Positions 25,995-36,531 are shown, numbered from the stretch's first letter. The stretch: DNA of 64,000 bases from Alphaproteobacteria bacterium (GCA_017983635.1 JAGOBA010000003.1:124001-188000); one strand, 5' to 3'. Translations and numbers: made by a program. Notes: a model not told the origin generated them from the sequence alone.

Positions 25995-26747
25995 ATGTCG
26001 CCCAGTGCCAAAGGAGAGCTAGAGCAAGCGCCGCCGCGCCATGTGGCCATCATCATGGACGGCAACGGGCGGTGGGCGAAGGCGCGGATGTTACCGCGGG
26101 CGCTGGGGCATCGAGCGGGAGTCGCCGCCGTGCGCGCAACGGTTCGAGCGGCGGCCGATCTTGGGATCGAGTATCTGACGCTCTATGGGTTCTCGTCGGA
26201 GAATTGGAAACGTCCGCGCACGGAAGTGAACGACCTCATGGGGCTGTTGCGAATGTACATCAGCGACGACCTGGAGGAACTGCACAAGAGCAACGTTCAG
26301 GTGCGCATCATCGGCGCCAAGACGAATCTTGAAGGCGATATCATCGATCTCATCGAGCATGCCCAAACGCGGACGCGCGGGAACAGCAAGCTGAAACTGC
26401 TCATCGCGTTCAATTACGGCGGCCAGGACGAAATCGTCGAGGCGGCCCGGCGACTTGCCGAAGATGTGGCGGCAGGTAAGCGGCGGCCTGGGGAGATCGA
26501 CCGCGACGTGTTCGCGTCCTATCTTGCAACGGCGGGGATTCCCGATCCTGAACTGATCATTCGAACGTCGGGCGAGCAGCGCTTGAGCAACTTTCTGATT
26601 TGGCAGGCGGCGTACTCGGAGTTCGTCTTCATGGATGCCCTGTGGCCGGACTTCACGAAAGAGCATCTTGTTGCGGCGATCCGCGAGTACCAGGGTCGCG
26701 AGCGCCGGCTTGGCGGGTTGACCGCGGTGGCGGGCGGCCCGCCGTGA
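25995..26747 (+). CDS. uppS: Isoprenyl (undecaprenyl) diphosphate synthase
   Basis: The 250-residue cis-prenyltransferase makes the C55 carrier lipid for peptidoglycan and other surface polymers. It shows [16 protein letters not shown] with the catalytic Asp, [14 protein letters not shown], and the C-terminal pair [27 protein letters not shown] and WPDF. The ATG at 25995 is favoured over a TTG at 25986. Its TGA overlaps the GTG of cdsA by four bases, so the two lipid genes are translationally coupled. Confidence 0.95.
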   Translation: MSPSAKGELEQAPPRHVAIIMDGNGRWAKARMLPRALGHRAGVAAVRATVRAAADLGIEYLTLYGFSSENWKRPRTEVNDLMGLLRMYISDDLEELHKSNVQVRIIGAKTNLEGDIIDLIEHAQTRTRGNSKLKLLIAFNYGGQDEIVEAARRLAEDVAAGKRRPGEIDRDVFASYLATAGIPDPELIIRTSGEQRLSNFLIWQAAYSEFVFMDALWPDFTKEHLVAAIREYQGRERRLGGLTAVAGGPP

Positions 26748-27571
26748 ACCTGCAAGCGCCGCGGTCCAGCTTTTGGCCTCGAGTTCTGGCAGCGGCGGTT
26801 TTGGTTCCGGCCGCTCTGGCGGCGGTCTATGTTGACGGTTGGGTGTTGGCGGTCTGGACCACGGCGGCCGGGTTGGCAATGTCGCGCGAGTGGGTGCGGA
26901 TCGTGCATCGCGAGACCTTGTTCGATTGGCACTTTGCGTTGCATGCGGTCGCGCTGGCCGCATCGCAGGGATTGTTGGCGCTCGGACGCCAGGACTGGGC
27001 GTTAGCGAGTATTCTCGCGGTGGCTATGGTGGGCAATGTAGCCGCCAGGGCGCGGGACGAGCGCGGCATTTGGGTAGTCGTCGGGATCGTGTTCATCGCC
27101 ATACCGTGCTTCGCACTGGTTTGGCTGCGCGAACAGCCATCGTTCGGATTTGAAACGGCGTTGTGGCTTCTGCTGGTTGTTTGGGCAACAGACAGTGCGG
27201 CCTATTTGGCGGGGTCCGTGTTTGGCGGGCCGAAGCTTGCTCCAGCCATTTCGCCTAGCAAGACGTGGGCCGGCGCTGTCGGGGGACTCGCGGCCGGGGC
27301 CGCGGCCACGATTGGTCTGGCGCAGGTGTTCGGTTGGGTGCCGACGGTTGCGTTCTTGGCTGCGGGCTTCGCGCTGGCTTTCCTAACCCAGTGCGGTGAC
27401 CTGGCGGAGTCGTTCATGAAGCGGACGTTTGGAGTGAAGGACGCGTCCGACCTCATTCCGGGGCATGGTGGCGCGCTCGACAGGTTAGACGGGATGATAT
27501 TCGCCACGTTGGGCCTGGCGGCGTATGTTGCTTGGGCGGGGCATTCGCCCATCGCCTGGACCATGCCGTGA
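26744..27571 (+). CDS. cdsA: Phosphatidate cytidylyltransferase
   Basis: The 275-residue inner-membrane enzyme converts phosphatidic acid and CTP to CDP-diacylglycerol, the branch point of phospholipid synthesis. It has a series of hydrophobic helices, [21 protein letters not shown] with the metal-binding Asp, then [12 protein letters not shown], and the C-terminal signature [21 protein letters not shown]. It starts at a GTG inside the uppS stop overlap (GTGA) and its own stop overlaps the GTG of dxr in the same way. Confidence 0.94.
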   Translation: MNLQAPRSSFWPRVLAAAVLVPAALAAVYVDGWVLAVWTTAAGLAMSREWVRIVHRETLFDWHFALHAVALAASQGLLALGRQDWALASILAVAMVGNVAARARDERGIWVVVGIVFIAIPCFALVWLREQPSFGFETALWLLLVVWATDSAAYLAGSVFGGPKLAPAISPSKTWAGAVGGLAAGAAATIGLAQVFGWVPTVAFLAAGFALAFLTQCGDLAESFMKRTFGVKDASDLIPGHGGALDRLDGMIFATLGLAAYVAWAGHSPIAWTMP

Positions 27572-28749
27572 CCCACGCCCGAGGCCGCAGCGTTACGATT
27601 TTGGGCTCGACCGGCTCGGTCGGGGTGAACACGATCGATTTGATCGAGCACCACAATGCTATGACCCCGGGCACCTATCGCATCGTGGCGCTAACGGCGA
27701 ATTCGAACGTGAAGGATTTGGCGGCGCAGGCGCGAAAACTGAAGCCCGCGTTTGCTGCGATCGGCGATGCCGCGCGGTACGGCGAACTGAAGGACGAACT
27801 TGCCGGGACAGGTATTGAGATTGCGGCGGGGTCTGGGGCGCTCGAGGAAGCGGCGGCGCGGGCGTCGGACTGGGTGATGGCTAGCATCGTTGGCGCTGCC
27901 GGGTTGCGCCCAACGCTGGCAGCGGTGCGGCGCGGTGCTACGGTGGCGCTTGCGAACAAGGAATGCCTGGTGTGCGCCGGCGACCTCTTCATGAGCGAAG
28001 TGCGCCGCAGTGGGAGCAAGTTGTTGCCGGTCGATTCCGAGCACAACGCGGTGTTCCAGGTGTTCGAAACGGCGCATCCGGAGGCGATCGAACAGATCAC
28101 GCTGACCGCGTCGGGCGGGCCGTTTCGCACCTGGTCGACCGAGCAGATGGCGGCGGCGACTCCGGCGCAGGCGTGCAAACATCCGAACTGGGCGATGGGC
28201 GCGAAGATCTCCGTCGACTCGGCCACGCTGATGAATAAGGGGTTGGAGTTGATCGAGGCGCACCATCTGTTTCGCGTGGCGCCGGAGCGGCTCTCTGTCG
28301 TCGTTCATCCGCAATCGGTCGTGCATAGCTTGGTGGCTTATGTCGATGGTTCTGTTCTCGCGCAGTTGGGTAGTCCCGACATGCGCACGCCCATCGCCTA
28401 TGCGCTCGGCTATCCGGCTCGAATCGCCGCGCCGACGCGGCGACTCGACCTCGCCGATTTGGGTCAGTTGACGTTCGAGAAGCCGGACACTGTCAGATTC
28501 CCCTGTCTCGCGCTGGCACAAGACGCCTTGCGGCGGCTGGGCAGCGCTCCTACGATCCTTAACGCGGCCAACGAAGTCGCGGTGGAGGCGTTTTTGGCGC
28601 GCAAAATCGGCTTTTCCGACATTCCCCGGATCGTCGAATCGACTATGCGCGCGCTTGGAACGTCAGGCCCAGCACCTGCATCTGTGGAGGCGGCGCTCGC
28701 GTTAGACGCGGACGCTCGCGCGTGCACGGACAGGCTGTTGGCAACTTAG
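27568..28749 (+). CDS. dxr: 1-deoxy-D-xylulose 5-phosphate reductoisomerase
   Basis: The 393-residue enzyme is the second step of the MEP isoprenoid pathway and supplies the precursors used by UppS next door. It has the NADPH-binding VTILGSTGSVGVNTIDLI near the N-terminus, ALANKECLVCAG, LLPVDSEHNAVFQ, the metal and substrate region SGGPFRTWS, and KHPNWAMGAKISVDSATLMNKGLE with the flexible loop Lys. The GTG at 27568 overlapping the cdsA stop is preferred; an ATG at 27532 would overlap cdsA by 40 bases. Confidence 0.96.
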   Translation: MTHARGRSVTILGSTGSVGVNTIDLIEHHNAMTPGTYRIVALTANSNVKDLAAQARKLKPAFAAIGDAARYGELKDELAGTGIEIAAGSGALEEAAARASDWVMASIVGAAGLRPTLAAVRRGATVALANKECLVCAGDLFMSEVRRSGSKLLPVDSEHNAVFQVFETAHPEAIEQITLTASGGPFRTWSTEQMAAATPAQACKHPNWAMGAKISVDSATLMNKGLELIEAHHLFRVAPERLSVVVHPQSVVHSLVAYVDGSVLAQLGSPDMRTPIAYALGYPARIAAPTRRLDLADLGQLTFEKPDTVRFPCLALAQDALRRLGSAPTILNAANEVAVEAFLARKIGFSDIPRIVESTMRALGTSGPAPASVEAALALDADARACTDRLLAT

Positions 28750-28781
28750 AAAACCAACAAATTCTCGGGACGGAAACGACC

Positions 28782-30215
28782 ATGGAAAATCCGACGACGC
28801 TTTTGGGTTGGGCCGGATTCATCGGCCTTGGAGGCCTTGGATTCCTGTTCACGATCACGCTGGTCGTGTTCGTGCACGAGCTCGGGCATTTCCTGGCGGC
28901 CCGGTATTTCGGTGTCAGAGTGGAAAGCTTCTCGATCGGGTTTGGGCGCGCCATCGCCGGCTTCAAGGACAAGTACGGCACGCATTGGAAGATTGGTTGG
29001 CTGCCGCTTGGCGGCTATGTGAAATTTTGGGGCGATGAGGGTGTTTCCAGCGCGCCGGATCACGGAAAGCTCGACCAGGCTTCAAGTGAAGAGCGTGCGG
29101 GATCCTTCTATTTCAAGCCGCTTTGGCAGAAGGCAATCATCGCGGTCGGTGGCCCGGTTGCGAACTTCGTGCTGGCGCTGGTGATCCTCACCTCGCTTTA
29201 CATGTTCTACGGCGTTGGCGTCGTGATGCCGCTGATCGGTCGCGTGGCAGCGGGTTCACCGGCCGAACTCGCGGGGCTCAAGGTTGGGGACACGATCGTC
29301 AGCATCGACAATAGCGAGATCAACGAGTTCGACGACATCGTGCACATCGTAAGCGTGCAGCGAGGGAATCCGCTGCCGATAACGGTGCGTCGTGACGGGC
29401 AACTGGTGAGCCTTACGGTGACGCCGCAGCCGATCGAAAAGACCGACCCTTTGGGCAACAAGGCGATGGATCCGGGGATCGGCATCGGTAACGTCATGCC
29501 GGGGGAGGTGAAGTCTGTCGTGCCTGGATCGCCCGCAGCTGCGGCGGGATTGCAGGCGGGGGACATCATTTTTGAGGTGAACGGGAAGCGGCTGCACACG
29601 CTCACGGATGTATCGGACGCCATTGTGGCGAATCCATCCGGACCGATTGCGCTGCAGGTTGCGCGCCTGAAGGACAAAACGGGCGAAGAGCTGACATTGC
29701 GGGTCGTGCCGGCGCCGATTGCAAACCCAAATCTAGGCGTCGATGAACTCGTCTCAGCGGCATTGGGATTCGAGGTGACCGTGCGCGGCGGTCCGAATCC
29801 TGTCGCAATTGTAAGATTCGGGCCCATCGAAGCGGCGTACCGCGCATTCCGTCAGGTGCGATTTATCGTAGTTAAAACACTCGACTTCATCGTCCAGCTA
29901 TTGACCGGCCACGGCGACTATCAGCAGTTGTCGGGACCGATCGGAATCGCGCAGGTTTCCGGCCAAGTTCTCGTGTTTTTCGGTGTGGTTGCGCTCATCA
30001 ACCTGGCGGCGGTGTTGTCTGTGAGCATCGGTTTACTTAATCTTTTTCCCATCCCTATGCTCGACGGGGGACATCTCCTGTACTATGGCATAGAAGCTGT
30101 ACGTGGGCGTCCCTTGGGGGAACGCGCGCAAGAGCTTGGGTTTCGGATTGGCCTCCTGATGGTCGTCAGTCTGATGCTCTTTGCGACTTGGAATGACCTG
30201 ACGAAGTTGTTCTGA
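28782..30215 (+). CDS. rseP: Site-2 protease, RIP metalloprotease
   Basis: The 477-residue inner-membrane zinc protease cleaves transmembrane segments of anti-sigma factors and spent signal peptides. The catalytic VVFVHELGHFLAARYFGV (HExxH) lies in the first helix near residue 28, and PMLDGGHLLYY, the LDG motif with the third zinc ligand, lies near residue 425. Two PDZ domains are visible in the periplasmic part, with GSPAELAGLKVGDTIVSID and GSPAAAAGLQAGDIIFEVN. The ATG at 28782 is 33 bases past dxr. Placement just before bamA is standard and fits envelope-stress control. Confidence 0.95.
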   Translation: MENPTTLLGWAGFIGLGGLGFLFTITLVVFVHELGHFLAARYFGVRVESFSIGFGRAIAGFKDKYGTHWKIGWLPLGGYVKFWGDEGVSSAPDHGKLDQASSEERAGSFYFKPLWQKAIIAVGGPVANFVLALVILTSLYMFYGVGVVMPLIGRVAAGSPAELAGLKVGDTIVSIDNSEINEFDDIVHIVSVQRGNPLPITVRRDGQLVSLTVTPQPIEKTDPLGNKAMDPGIGIGNVMPGEVKSVVPGSPAAAAGLQAGDIIFEVNGKRLHTLTDVSDAIVANPSGPIALQVARLKDKTGEELTLRVVPAPIANPNLGVDELVSAALGFEVTVRGGPNPVAIVRFGPIEAAYRAFRQVRFIVVKTLDFIVQLLTGHGDYQQLSGPIGIAQVSGQVLVFFGVVALINLAAVLSVSIGLLNLFPIPMLDGGHLLYYGIEAVRGRPLGERAQELGFRIGLLMVVSLMLFATWNDLTKLF

Positions 30216-30284
30216 CTTTGACAGGGCGAATCTGTTGTAAGTGCTTGCAGTATCAGTCTCAGGCGGCCACGGGGCGTTGCACGA

Positions 30285-32612
30285 ATGACGAGAGTACTTG
30301 GAACGGCGTTGGCGCTCTTTGCAGCCCTATTGTTCGCCGTCGCGCCTGCGTCTGCACAGCAATCGGATGGTCCGGTCGTTCAGCGGATCAACGTCGATGG
30401 CAACCAGCGGATCGAAGAGTCGACCGTGCTGTCGTACATGGTCATTCGCGAAGGTCAGGCATACTCGCAGTCGCAGGTTGATCAGTCGTTAAAGACGCTC
30501 TACGGCACGGGCCTGTTCGCAGACGTGCAAATTCAGCAGTCGAACGGTGTGGTGACGGTGAAGGTGGTCGAAAACCCGATCATCAACCGGATCGCGTTCG
30601 AGGGAAACTCTAAGGTTTCCGAAAAGACGCTTACGGATGAAGTGCAGCTGAAGCCGCGCATGGTGTTTACGCGCTCGAAGGTGCAGTCCGACGTCCAACG
30701 CATCATCGAGATTTATCGCCGCGGTGGACGCTTCGCCGCCGAGGTCGAGCCGAAGACCGTGCAGCTTGGCCAGAACCGCGTCGACCTGGTGTTTGAGATC
30801 AACGAGGGTCCGACGACCGGCGTCAGCCGTATCATCTTCATCGGCAACAAGGCGTTCAGCGATTCCACGCTGCGCGACAAGATCGCTACGGGCGAGTCCG
30901 TTTGGTGGAATTTTCTGCAGGCGAACGACAACTACGATCCGGATCGCTTGACGTTCGACCGCGAGCAGCTGCGCCGTTACTATTTGAGCCAGGGTTACGC
31001 GGACTTCCGCGTCGTGTCGGCCGTGGCCGAGCTCGCGCCGGATCGCAGCGGCTTCTACATCACCTTCACGATCGAAGAAGGAGAGAAGTACGATTTCGGC
31101 AAAGTCGAGATCGATACGAAGCTCAAGGACATTCCGCTTGGCGAACTGCAGGAGCTCATCCGCTTCGAGGGTGGCGACCAGTACAACGCCGAAATGATCG
31201 ATAAGAGCGTCGACGCGTTGACGCTGGCGGCCGGTACCAAGGGTTACGCATTCGTCGACATTCGCCCGCGCGTGCGCCGGAACAAAGAGCAGCGCACCGT
31301 TGATGTTGTGTTCAAGATGGAAGAAGGTCCGCGCGTTTACGTCGAACGGATCAACATCGTCGGCAACACGCGCACACTCGACAAGGTTATCCGTCGCGAA
31401 ATTCGGCTGGTGGAAGGCGACGCGTTCAACCGCGTGCTGGTCAACCGCTCGCGCTCACGCATTCGCGGCCTTGGTTTCTTCAAGAAGGTCGAGATCAACG
31501 AGGAGCCCGGAACGTCGGGCGATCGCACAGTTTTGAACGTCGAAGTCGAAGAGCAATCCACTGGCGAGTTCTCGGTCAGCGCCGGGTTTTCGTCGGCCGA
31601 CAATGTCGTCGGCGCGGTGAGCTTGACGGAAAAGAACCTGCTGGGCCGCGGTCAGTTCCTGCGCCTGCAAGTGTCAATCTCGAGCATTCGCCAGCAGATC
31701 GACCTGCGCTTCACGGAGCCGTATTTCCTAGACCGGAACATGTCCGCGGGCTTCGACCTCTACAACACCCATTCGGTCTACCAAGAGTCGAACTACGAGG
31801 CCGACATCCGTGGTCTTGGCTTGCGGTTGGGCTTCCCGCTGTCGGAGTACGGGCGTCTTGGGTTGCGCTACACGCTGCGACAGGATGATATTCAGGCGAC
31901 GAATTCTCAGTATCAATCTCTTGGCGTTACGACGCTATCGTTGTTGGGCTTCACCTACGCCTATGACGACAAGGATGATCCGGTTGAGCCCAAGAACGGT
32001 TTCGACTTTACGCTCAGCGGCGACGTGTCTGGGCTCGGCGGCGACAAGAAGTATTTGCGTACGGAGTTGAACAGCAACTGGTACAAGCGGTTGTGGTTCG
32101 ACGATCTCGTCCTGAACGTCGCCGCCAGCGCAGGCTACATCATGGCGTACGGCGATGAGGTGCTTGAGCTGAACGACCGGTTCTTCAAGGGCGGCGGATC
32201 GTTCCGTGGGTTCAAGACTTCTGGCATCGGCCCGCGCGACGTTGCCCCGGAGAACGACGGCGGCACCCCACCAGCGATCGGCGGCGAGGTGTATGCGATC
32301 GGTACGGTCGAACTGCGGTTCCCGAACTTCTTGCCGGACGAGTTGGGCATCAAAACCAGCCTCTTCACCGACTTTGGCACGGTGGGAATGGTGCAGGATA
32401 AGCCCGCTTGCGTCGACAACATCCCGCCCGCGCTGCCCACGCTCAATGACATTTGCATCAAGGACGATATGTCGCTCCGCGCATCTGCGGGCGTTAGCGT
32501 CTATTGGAATTCGCCTTTCGGACCTGTCCGCCTTGATTTCTCCCAAATTTTGAACAAAGAAGACTACGACCAAACGGAGTCCTTCCGCTTCAGCGCAGGT
32601 ACGAAGTTTTAG
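30285..32612 (+). CDS. bamA: Outer-membrane protein assembly factor BamA
   Basis: The 775-residue Omp85 protein inserts beta-barrel proteins into the outer membrane. It has a signal peptide ending APASAQQ near residue 25, then five POTRA repeats (for example VVQRINVDGNQRIEESTV, INRIAFEGNSKVSEKTL, VYVERINIVGNTRTLDKVIRRE), and a C-terminal 16-strand barrel from about residue 425. The barrel contains FFKGGGSFRGFKTSGIGPRD, the conserved lid-lock RGF motif, and ends in FRFSAGTKF with the terminal Phe required for barrel insertion. Confidence 0.96.
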   Translation: MTRVLGTALALFAALLFAVAPASAQQSDGPVVQRINVDGNQRIEESTVLSYMVIREGQAYSQSQVDQSLKTLYGTGLFADVQIQQSNGVVTVKVVENPIINRIAFEGNSKVSEKTLTDEVQLKPRMVFTRSKVQSDVQRIIEIYRRGGRFAAEVEPKTVQLGQNRVDLVFEINEGPTTGVSRIIFIGNKAFSDSTLRDKIATGESVWWNFLQANDNYDPDRLTFDREQLRRYYLSQGYADFRVVSAVAELAPDRSGFYITFTIEEGEKYDFGKVEIDTKLKDIPLGELQELIRFEGGDQYNAEMIDKSVDALTLAAGTKGYAFVDIRPRVRRNKEQRTVDVVFKMEEGPRVYVERINIVGNTRTLDKVIRREIRLVEGDAFNRVLVNRSRSRIRGLGFFKKVEINEEPGTSGDRTVLNVEVEEQSTGEFSVSAGFSSADNVVGAVSLTEKNLLGRGQFLRLQVSISSIRQQIDLRFTEPYFLDRNMSAGFDLYNTHSVYQESNYEADIRGLGLRLGFPLSEYGRLGLRYTLRQDDIQATNSQYQSLGVTTLSLLGFTYAYDDKDDPVEPKNGFDFTLSGDVSGLGGDKKYLRTELNSNWYKRLWFDDLVLNVAASAGYIMAYGDEVLELNDRFFKGGGSFRGFKTSGIGPRDVAPENDGGTPPAIGGEVYAIGTVELRFPNFLPDELGIKTSLFTDFGTVGMVQDKPACVDNIPPALPTLNDICIKDDMSLRASAGVSVYWNSPFGPVRLDFSQILNKEDYDQTESFRFSAGTKF

Positions 32613-32635
32613 TTCGCTCCAGGAGTTTGAATCAC

Positions 32636-33295
32636 ATGAAGACGACAAAGGCCCTTTGGGCCGTTGCCGCAATCGCGGCAGCGACACTCGCACTTAGTAA
32701 CGTCACGGCGTCGGCTCAGCCGAAGCCCGCCGCTGCGCCAGCTGCGGCTGCGAAGCCGGCGGCGACCGGTCGTGCACCCGCGGCCACGATCCTGTTCCTC
32801 GATCGCGGGACGGTTCTGCGCCAATCGTCGGTTGGTAAGGACATGTATACGCAGGTCGAAGCGCTGGCCAAAAAGATGGAGGCCGATTTCGCGCCGGAGA
32901 ACAAGAAGCTCCAGGCCGACGTCCAGGACCTGCAGGCCAAGGCTGGCGTCATGACGCCGGAGGCCCGCAATGCCAAGGTGAAAGAGCTCGAGGGCCGCCG
33001 CCAAGCGTTCCAGAAGAAGGTGCAGGATCGCCAGGCAGCCATTCAGGCCGGCCTCGCGAACTCGCGGACTCAGGTTGAGAAGGCGCTCGGGCCGATCCTC
33101 GAGAAGATCATGGTTGAGCGCGGCGCCAACTTGTTGCTCGACCGCGGTTTGGTCGTGCTCGGTGCAACGGACCTCGACGTGACGGCCGCCGTCATCCAGC
33201 GGCTAAATACGTCGTTGCCGAAGGTTACCGTGACCCCGGTTGCGCCGAAGGCTGCGGCGCCGGCTAAGCCTGCGGCTGCCAAACCGGCCGGTTAG
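32636..33295 (+). CDS. skp: OmpH/Skp family periplasmic chaperone
   Basis: The 219-residue protein has a signal peptide ending ASAQ near residue 28. An Ala/Pro/Lys-rich linker follows, then the Skp domain from about residue 48 (TILFLDRGTVLRQSSVG) with a long Lys/Gln-rich coiled coil (residues 70-150), and finally a second Ala/Pro/Lys-rich tail. Skp binds unfolded outer-membrane proteins on their way to BamA. The ATG at 32636 has AGGAG ten bases upstream. The low-complexity termini are longer than in E. coli Skp (161 residues). A clear terminator follows. Confidence 0.88.
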   Translation: MKTTKALWAVAAIAAATLALSNVTASAQPKPAAAPAAAAKPAATGRAPAATILFLDRGTVLRQSSVGKDMYTQVEALAKKMEADFAPENKKLQADVQDLQAKAGVMTPEARNAKVKELEGRRQAFQKKVQDRQAAIQAGLANSRTQVEKALGPILEKIMVERGANLLLDRGLVVLGATDLDVTAAVIQRLNTSLPKVTVTPVAPKAAAPAKPAAAKPAG

Positions 33296-33334
33296 CGCCT
33301 TCCACTTGATATTCCGGCGATGAAGTCGGATAGA

Positions 33335-33364
33335 GGGCCGGACCCGCAAGGGTTCGGCCCTTTT
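33335..33364 (+). terminator. Intrinsic terminator after skp
   Basis: A 10-bp stem with one G-T wobble (33335-33344 with 33351-33360), a 6-nt loop and a TTTT run at 33361-33364. It separates bamA-skp from the lipid A genes, although lpxD starts only 14 bases later and may receive readthrough. Confidence 0.75.
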
Positions 33365-33377
33365 CGTTTGGACTCCC

Positions 33378-34430
33378 ATGGCTGATCCGCGCTTCTACGA
33401 CAATGCCGGACCACTGACACTCACGCGAATTGCGGAGATCACTGGTGGACTCGCGCCCTCGGCTGACAGCGGCGTTGTGATCTCAGATGTCGGCTCGCTC
33501 GACACGGCCGCGGTTGGGCAGCTCTCATTTTGCGAGGGCCCCAAGTTCAGGGCCGCACTGGAACGAACGAAGGCCTCCGCCGTTTTGGTGACGGAAGCGC
33601 TCGCCGCGAACGTGCCTTCAGGATCCGTTGCGATCGTTTGTGCGCAGCCCGCCCTCGGGTTTGCCAAAATCGCGACGGCGTTGTACCCGGAAGCGGGCCT
33701 GTTATGGCCTCTCAGGAAGCCGCCGGTTCATGCCATCGCGCCTACCGCGCGCGTTGGTGAAGGTTCCGTTCTGGCCCCCGGTGTGTTCTTAGGCGAAGGC
33801 GTCGAGATCGGTGCGGGCTGCATGATTGGCCCCGGCGTCGTGATTGCACGCGGCGTTCAGATCGGACACAACGCGCGGATCGGTGCTAACGTCGTGATCA
33901 GCCATGCGCTGATCGGGGATCGCTGCGTTGTTCACTCAGGTACCTGCGTCGGCCAAGACGGCTTCGGCTTTGTTGGTGGCGCGAAATCGCACTTCAAGAT
34001 TCCGCAGCTCGGGCGGGTCATCCTTCAAGACGACGTCGAACTGGGAGCAAATTGCGCGGTCGACCGCGGGGCCCTTGGCGACACAGTCATCGGCGAGGGC
34101 ACCAAAATTGATAATATGGTCCATATCGGGCACAACACGCATATCGGGCGCCTGGCGCTGATCGTGGCCCAGGTGGGCATCTCGGGGAGCTGCGAAATCG
34201 GCGACTACGTGCAATTGGGCGGCCAGGTCGGTGTCGCAGATCACTTGAGCGTCGGCGCTGGTGCGATTGTGGCAGCCAAAGGTGGTGTGACCGGGTCGCT
34301 TGACGGCGGTCAGGTCTATGGCGGCTTTCCCGCGCGGCCGATCGGTCAGTGGCGGCGCGAGATGGGAACACTGGCATTGTTGGTGAAGAACAGACGGAAG
34401 AGAAATGAGCGCGACGGAAGCAAAGAATGA
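33378..34430 (+). CDS. lpxD: UDP-3-O-(3-hydroxyacyl)glucosamine N-acyltransferase
   Basis: The 350-residue cytoplasmic enzyme adds the amide-linked hydroxyacyl chain in lipid A synthesis (third step). An N-terminal uridine-binding domain with GSLDTAAVGQLSFCEGPKF is followed by many hexapeptide repeats forming a left-handed beta helix (VGEGSVLAPGVFLGEGVEIGAG onward). DNMVHIGHNTHIGRLALIVAQVGISGS carries the catalytic His region. The last 26 bases overlap the start of fabZ. Confidence 0.95.
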   Translation: MADPRFYDNAGPLTLTRIAEITGGLAPSADSGVVISDVGSLDTAAVGQLSFCEGPKFRAALERTKASAVLVTEALAANVPSGSVAIVCAQPALGFAKIATALYPEAGLLWPLRKPPVHAIAPTARVGEGSVLAPGVFLGEGVEIGAGCMIGPGVVIARGVQIGHNARIGANVVISHALIGDRCVVHSGTCVGQDGFGFVGGAKSHFKIPQLGRVILQDDVELGANCAVDRGALGDTVIGEGTKIDNMVHIGHNTHIGRLALIVAQVGISGSCEIGDYVQLGGQVGVADHLSVGAGAIVAAKGGVTGSLDGGQVYGGFPARPIGQWRREMGTLALLVKNRRKRNERDGSKE

Positions 34431-34899
34431 GCTTCCCACCGTTGACGTCAAACGGTTGATGGAGCTGCTGCCGCATCGGCCGCCGATGCTGCTGATCGAC
34501 AGAATGATCGAGATCGTGCCAAACCAGAGCGCGACCGGTGTGCGCGCCGTTTCGATCAGCGATCCGATGTTTTTGGGCCACTTCCCCGGGCACCCGGTGA
34601 TGCCGGGCGTGATGATCGTGGAAGCGATGGCGCAAGCGGCCGGCGCTCTGGTGATGTACTCGAACGCTGCAAAGGCGGACGATAAGCTTGTTTACTTCAT
34701 GTCGATCGATAAAGCGCGCTTCCGACACCCGGTGGTGCCCGGCGACTTGTTAATGATCCCGGTGAAGCTGCTGCGGGCGCGGGCGCCGGTTTGGCGGTTT
34801 TCAGGCGAGGCCTATGTGAACGGAAGGCTTTGCGCCGAGGCCGAATACAGTGCGATGATTATGGACAAAACCGGAAAGCCGACAAACGTAGATGACTAA
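34405..34899 (+). CDS. fabZ: (3R)-hydroxyacyl-ACP dehydratase FabZ
   Basis: The 164-residue hot-dog fold enzyme dehydrates hydroxyacyl-ACP in fatty-acid elongation. The catalytic His is in [25 protein letters not shown] and the catalytic Glu follows in VEAMAQ; the N-terminal [13 protein letters not shown] is typical. It sits between lpxD and lpxA, overlapping both by 26 and 8 bases. This arrangement is thought to balance use of hydroxyacyl-ACP between phospholipids and lipid A. Confidence 0.96.
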   Translation: MSATEAKNELPTVDVKRLMELLPHRPPMLLIDRMIEIVPNQSATGVRAVSISDPMFLGHFPGHPVMPGVMIVEAMAQAAGALVMYSNAAKADDKLVYFMSIDKARFRHPVVPGDLLMIPVKLLRARAPVWRFSGEAYVNGRLCAEAEYSAMIMDKTGKPTNVDD

Positions 34900-35701
34900 G
34901 ATACATCCGACCGCGGTCGTGGACCGCAATGCGAAAGTCCACGAGAGCGTCGAGATCGGCCCGTTTTGCGTCGTCGGTCCCAAAGTCGTGCTGGGCGAAA
35001 ACGTCCGGCTGATCAATCACGTGTGCGTCGACGGGCGCACGTCGATCGGCAAGGGGACGGTGGTTTATCCGTTCGCGTCGCTTGGACAACCGCCGCAGAG
35101 CCTTGCGTATCAAGGCGAAGAGACCGAACTCGTCATCGGCGACAACAACATCATTCGCGAACACATGACGATGAACCCCGGCACCGCAAAGGGCGGCGGG
35201 GTGACGCGCGTCGGCAACAATTGCATGTTCATGGCCGACAGCCACGTCGCACACGACTGTCAGGTCGGCAGCAACTGCGTATTCGCGAACAACGCAATGA
35301 TCGGCGGACACGTTGTCGTCGACGACTTCGTGTGGCTGGGCGGCGGCGCGGCGGTGCATCAGTTCGGGCGCATCGGCAAACACGCGTTCGTCGGCGGCAT
35401 GGCGGGACTTGAGGGCGATCTAATTCCCTACGGGTCGGTGATGGGCAATCGCGCGTATCTGGCGGGACTCAATCTCGTCGGTCTGAAGCGCCGCGGCTTC
35501 TCGCGCGATCAGATCCACGAGTTGCGCAACGCCTATCGCTTGTTGTTTGCGCAGGAAGGCACTTTCCAAGAGCGCTTGGCGGACGTCGCGGAGTTGTTTG
35601 CGAACAACGCCGAGGTGATGGAGATCGTCAATTTCGTTCGCGCCGGCGGCAATAGACCGCTCTGCATGCCGAACCGCGAGAACCGTGTCGAGAGCGCGTG
35701 A
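34892..35701 (+). CDS. lpxA: UDP-N-acetylglucosamine O-acyltransferase
   Basis: The 269-residue homotrimeric enzyme transfers a hydroxyacyl chain to UDP-GlcNAc, the first step of lipid A synthesis. It starts [26 protein letters not shown] and continues through hexapeptide coils. [28 protein letters not shown] contains the catalytic His. The C-terminal helical part begins about residue 190 ([19 protein letters not shown]). It overlaps fabZ by 8 bases and lpxI by 4 (GTGA). Confidence 0.96.
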   Translation: MTKIHPTAVVDRNAKVHESVEIGPFCVVGPKVVLGENVRLINHVCVDGRTSIGKGTVVYPFASLGQPPQSLAYQGEETELVIGDNNIIREHMTMNPGTAKGGGVTRVGNNCMFMADSHVAHDCQVGSNCVFANNAMIGGHVVVDDFVWLGGGAAVHQFGRIGKHAFVGGMAGLEGDLIPYGSVMGNRAYLAGLNLVGLKRRGFSRDQIHELRNAYRLLFAQEGTFQERLADVAELFANNAEVMEIVNFVRAGGNRPLCMPNRENRVESA

Positions 35702-36531
35702 CGGCGGGTCTTCCTAAGCTTGGAATCATTGCGGGGGCCGGAGAACTGCCGTTGCAGATCGCGCGGGCGTGCGCGCTTGCGTCGCGTCCGTTTCACGTGG
35801 TGGCTGTCGATGAGTTCGCCAATGCGATGGCCGCGAATATCCCGCACACGCGCGTGCCCATCAGCAAGATTGGGGCATGTATCGCGGCATTGAAGAAGAA
35901 CGGCTGCGCGGACGTCGTCTTCGCCGGCAAGTTGGCACGGCCGGACGGCAAGGGCGTGAAGCTGCGTCCGGACTTGGGCGGGCTTGAGTTTCTCGCACGG
36001 TTGCTGGGCAAGCTCGGCGGCAGCGACGACAGCTTGCATCGGGCGATTTCCGGGATGTTCGGCTCCCGCGGGTTTCGCATCGTGTCGCCGTTGCAGGCGG
36101 CGCCCGAGTTAGCGGCGCAGTCCGGCTGTCTGACGCAGGCTCGACCGAGCGAGGCGCTTCAAAGCACATTCGGCGACGCTTTGCGTTCTGCAAAGGCGCA
36201 CGGGGCGACGCGGCAAGGGCAGGCCGTCGTTGTCGAGAATACCCAGATCGTCGCGCGTGAAGCGCGTGCCGGGACGGACGCCATGCTTCTCGGGTTATCC
36301 GCGGTTGCGCGACCCAACGCGATGCTGGTGAAGGCGATGGCGCCTAACCAGCTGCCGACGATTGATCCGCCGGCCATCGGTGAGAGCACGGTGGTGAATG
36401 CGGCCAAGGTCGGGCTCGCCGGCATTTTGATTGAGGCTGGACGTAGCGTTGTCGTCGATGTGGAGCGGGTGAGGGCGCGCGCGAACGAGCTGGGCATCTT
36501 TGTTTGCGCCGCGACGGTGAGCGATGACTGA
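35698..36531 (+). CDS. lpxI: UDP-2,3-diacylglucosamine pyrophosphatase LpxI
   Basis: The 277-residue enzyme hydrolyses UDP-2,3-diacylglucosamine to lipid X, replacing LpxH in many alphaproteobacteria. Family (DUF1009) features are [18 protein letters not shown] at the N-terminus, [11 protein letters not shown] in the middle, [25 protein letters not shown] and [21 protein letters not shown] with the catalytic Asp region. It begins at a GTG overlapping the lpxA stop and overlaps lpxB by 8 bases, so lpxD to lpxB forms one tightly packed unit. Confidence 0.93.
   Translation: MTAGLPKLGIIAGAGELPLQIARACALASRPFHVVAVDEFANAMAANIPHTRVPISKIGACIAALKKNGCADVVFAGKLARPDGKGVKLRPDLGGLEFLARLLGKLGGSDDSLHRAISGMFGSRGFRIVSPLQAAPELAAQSGCLTQARPSEALQSTFGDALRSAKAHGATRQGQAVVVENTQIVAREARAGTDAMLLGLSAVARPNAMLVKAMAPNQLPTIDPPAIGESTVVNAAKVGLAGILIEAGRSVVVDVERVRARANELGIFVCAATVSDD

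Noticed and set aside
30218-30223. TTGACA as a promoter -35 for bamA
   Set aside because: No acceptable -10 hexamer lies 15-19 bases downstream.
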